DNA from: Chloroflexota bacterium | GTDB lineage: Bacteria > Chloroflexota > Anaerolineae > Promineifilales > Promineifilaceae | Direction of reading: 5' to 3' | NCBI GenBank assembly: GCA_008501785.1 | Contig: QQUD01000640.1 | Span: 1 to 5,622, forward strand | Length of the DNA stretch: 5,622 nt | Shown here: piece after piece, positions 4,797-5,622 of the stretch | How positions within the stretch are numbered: the stretch's first letter is position 1 | Layout: each line of letters starts with the position of its first letter | Translations under genes and position numbers: made by a program | Notes under the pieces: generated by a model | The model's input: the letters and a program-made list of their open reading frames with translations, nothing else | What the model was told of the DNA's origin: nothing | Databases searched by the model: none

Positions 4797-5622
4797 ATGA
4801 AATCGTTTCGAGGTAGGGATTGGAAACGGCCGTTTCGACTTTGCTCAGTGCAGCCGTTTCTAGAAGCCACCATCATCTCAATTTTTATTCTCGGACTATT
4901 TTATTATTGGTTTGGCATTGCCAACCGCTACAGCATCTTTTTGTACGGCCATACCACCGTTGGCATTCCCCTTTCGCAACCATTTGACGAAATGACCCGC
5001 AGTCGTTATTGGATGGCGGGTTTAGTGGCAGCAGGCATGGTGATGTTAATTTACATGGCTGCCAATTGGCTGCAAGCACAATTGGCTGTTCGGCGTAATC
5101 AACACTTTTTGCCATCAGCTTGGTGGCATGTTTGGTTGTTTGGATCCGTTCCTCTGATAATAGGCATTCCGCTGATTACAATGACCGTCAATAGGCCCAC
5201 CTTGCCGCCAGCATTAGCTGCCGCATGTGTTGTGGCAACGCTGCTTGGTCTGGCTGTGGCGTTGTTGCCGGGAAAATGGGCAGCAGAACAGCCTGTAGAC
5301 TTGTTTTGGCTTGCGGCTGATGGCGTTGGGTTGATTCCATCGCTGTTGCTTTTGCGGGTTATTGAACTACCGGGGCGCGGGTTGTCAGTTAGTAATGCTA
5401 CTGTTTGGATTTTTTCGGTTGGCGGGATTATTGGCGGCATTGTCTGGCTGGCAGTTATGACCTTTTTGCGCATATGGCGGCGCAAAGAAATGCCGCGTTC
5501 TGGCGCATTGTTACTCGCAGGGTTTGGTTTGAGTTATGTGCTGATGCCTTTGGTTCATTATCTGCTGGCAACACCACCAGCTTATCGTTACATCAGCACT
5601 GCAAGCAACTTTTTTGCCTTCA
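4797..5622 (+). CDS. Unrecognised polytopic membrane protein, 3' end outside the window
   Basis: An open frame of 275 codons without a stop runs from ATG 4797 to the window edge; GGAGG (4788-4792) lies 4 bases before the start, in TTGGAGGG. The product begins with a basic cytoplasmic tail (MKSFRGRDWKRPFR) and then has about seven hydrophobic segments: roughly 24-43, 72-92, 109-130, 137-158, 167-190, 202-224 and 236-258. Between the first two is a polar loop (YSIFLYGHTTVGIPLSQPFDEM) typical of an extracytoplasmic stretch. Charged positions cluster between segments (RRNQ near 99, RIWRRKEMPR near 224-233). I see no enzyme motif and do not recognise a family; transporter or anchor functions would be guesses. 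It follows the YitT-like gene by 91 bases with no hairpin between, so co-transcription is possible. It carries one 12-mer palindrome near the start. Confidence 0.85.
   Translation, partial: MKSFRGRDWKRPFRLCSVQPFLEATIISIFILGLFYYWFGIANRYSIFLYGHTTVGIPLSQPFDEMTRSRYWMAGLVAAGMVMLIYMAANWLQAQLAVRRNQHFLPSAWWHVWLFGSVPLIIGIPLITMTVNRPTLPPALAAACVVATLLGLAVALLPGKWAAEQPVDLFWLAADGVGLIPSLLLLRVIELPGRGLSVSNATVWIFSVGGIIGGIVWLAVMTFLRIWRRKEMPRSGALLLAGFGLSYVLMPLVHYLLATPPAYRYISTASNFFAF
4826..4833 (+). repeat. ACGGCCGT palindromic octamer, copy 7 (inside a 12-mer palindrome)
   Basis: Part of AAACGGCCGTTT at 4824-4835, coding Lys10-Arg11-Pro12-Phe13 in the cytoplasmic tail of the membrane protein, the same four residues the motif gives in the regulator at 2771-2782. 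Confidence 0.88.

Noticed and set aside
5099..5485. Minus-strand open frame of 128 codons opposite the last membrane protein
   Set aside because: Low-complexity composition rich in Pro/Ser/Thr/Asn, no ribosome binding site seen, and the + strand has a convincing membrane protein with a strong Shine-Dalgarno over the same bases.
1..5622. Defence, toxin-antitoxin, phage or CRISPR system
   Set aside because: No nuclease, small overlapping gene pair, integrase, direct-repeat array or phage gene was found; the genes are of chromosomal housekeeping or regulatory type.

Overview
The window looks like ordinary bacterial chromosome with moderate GC (mid-40s percent by eye). All six genes are on the + strand, and no RNA gene, insertion sequence or CRISPR array was seen. 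A luciferase-like oxidoreductase resembling the F420-dependent TIGR03617-type group, a LysW-like zinc protein, a YitT-type membrane protein and a winged-helix regulator are together compatible with Chloroflexota (Anaerolineae-like) or a related soil/water lineage. That placement is inference; there is no marker gene to prove it.

Layout: (1) bases 2-163, the C-terminal end of a nucleotidyltransferase-like protein (NTP_transf_6 type), followed after 18 bases by (2) 182-1198, an LLM-class flavin/F420 oxidoreductase; these two probably share a transcript. A large imperfect palindrome (1208-1253) follows. (3) 1388-2356 is an APH-fold phosphotransferase-like protein whose catalytic loop and metal-binding residues are altered. 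A strong intrinsic-terminator-like hairpin (2401-2455) lies between it and (4) 2477-3160, an OmpR/PhoB-type regulator whose receiver lacks the phosphoacceptor aspartate. A second long inverted repeat made of heptamers (3164-3217) follows its stop codon. (5) 3364-3639, behind a promoter-like TTGACA, is a small LysW-like zinc-ribbon protein with a very acidic tail. Another terminator-like hairpin (3693-3729) abuts the ribosome binding site of (6) 3743-4705, a YitT/DUF2179 membrane protein. (7) 4797 to the window end is an unrecognised polytopic membrane protein, cut off by the window.

The genes do not form an obvious pathway; most appear to be separate small units divided by hairpins. The most unusual signal is at DNA level: the palindromic octamer ACGGCCGT occurs seven times in 5.6 kb, in four different complete genes and the last partial one, in all three codon phases, three times as the 12-mer AAACGGCCGTTT. 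This resembles the behaviour of the cyanobacterial HIP1 octamer but with a different sequence. One copy encodes the exact spot where the regulator's conserved receiver lysine has become arginine. Two adjacent proteins (kinase-like and receiver) have both lost key phosphotransfer residues.
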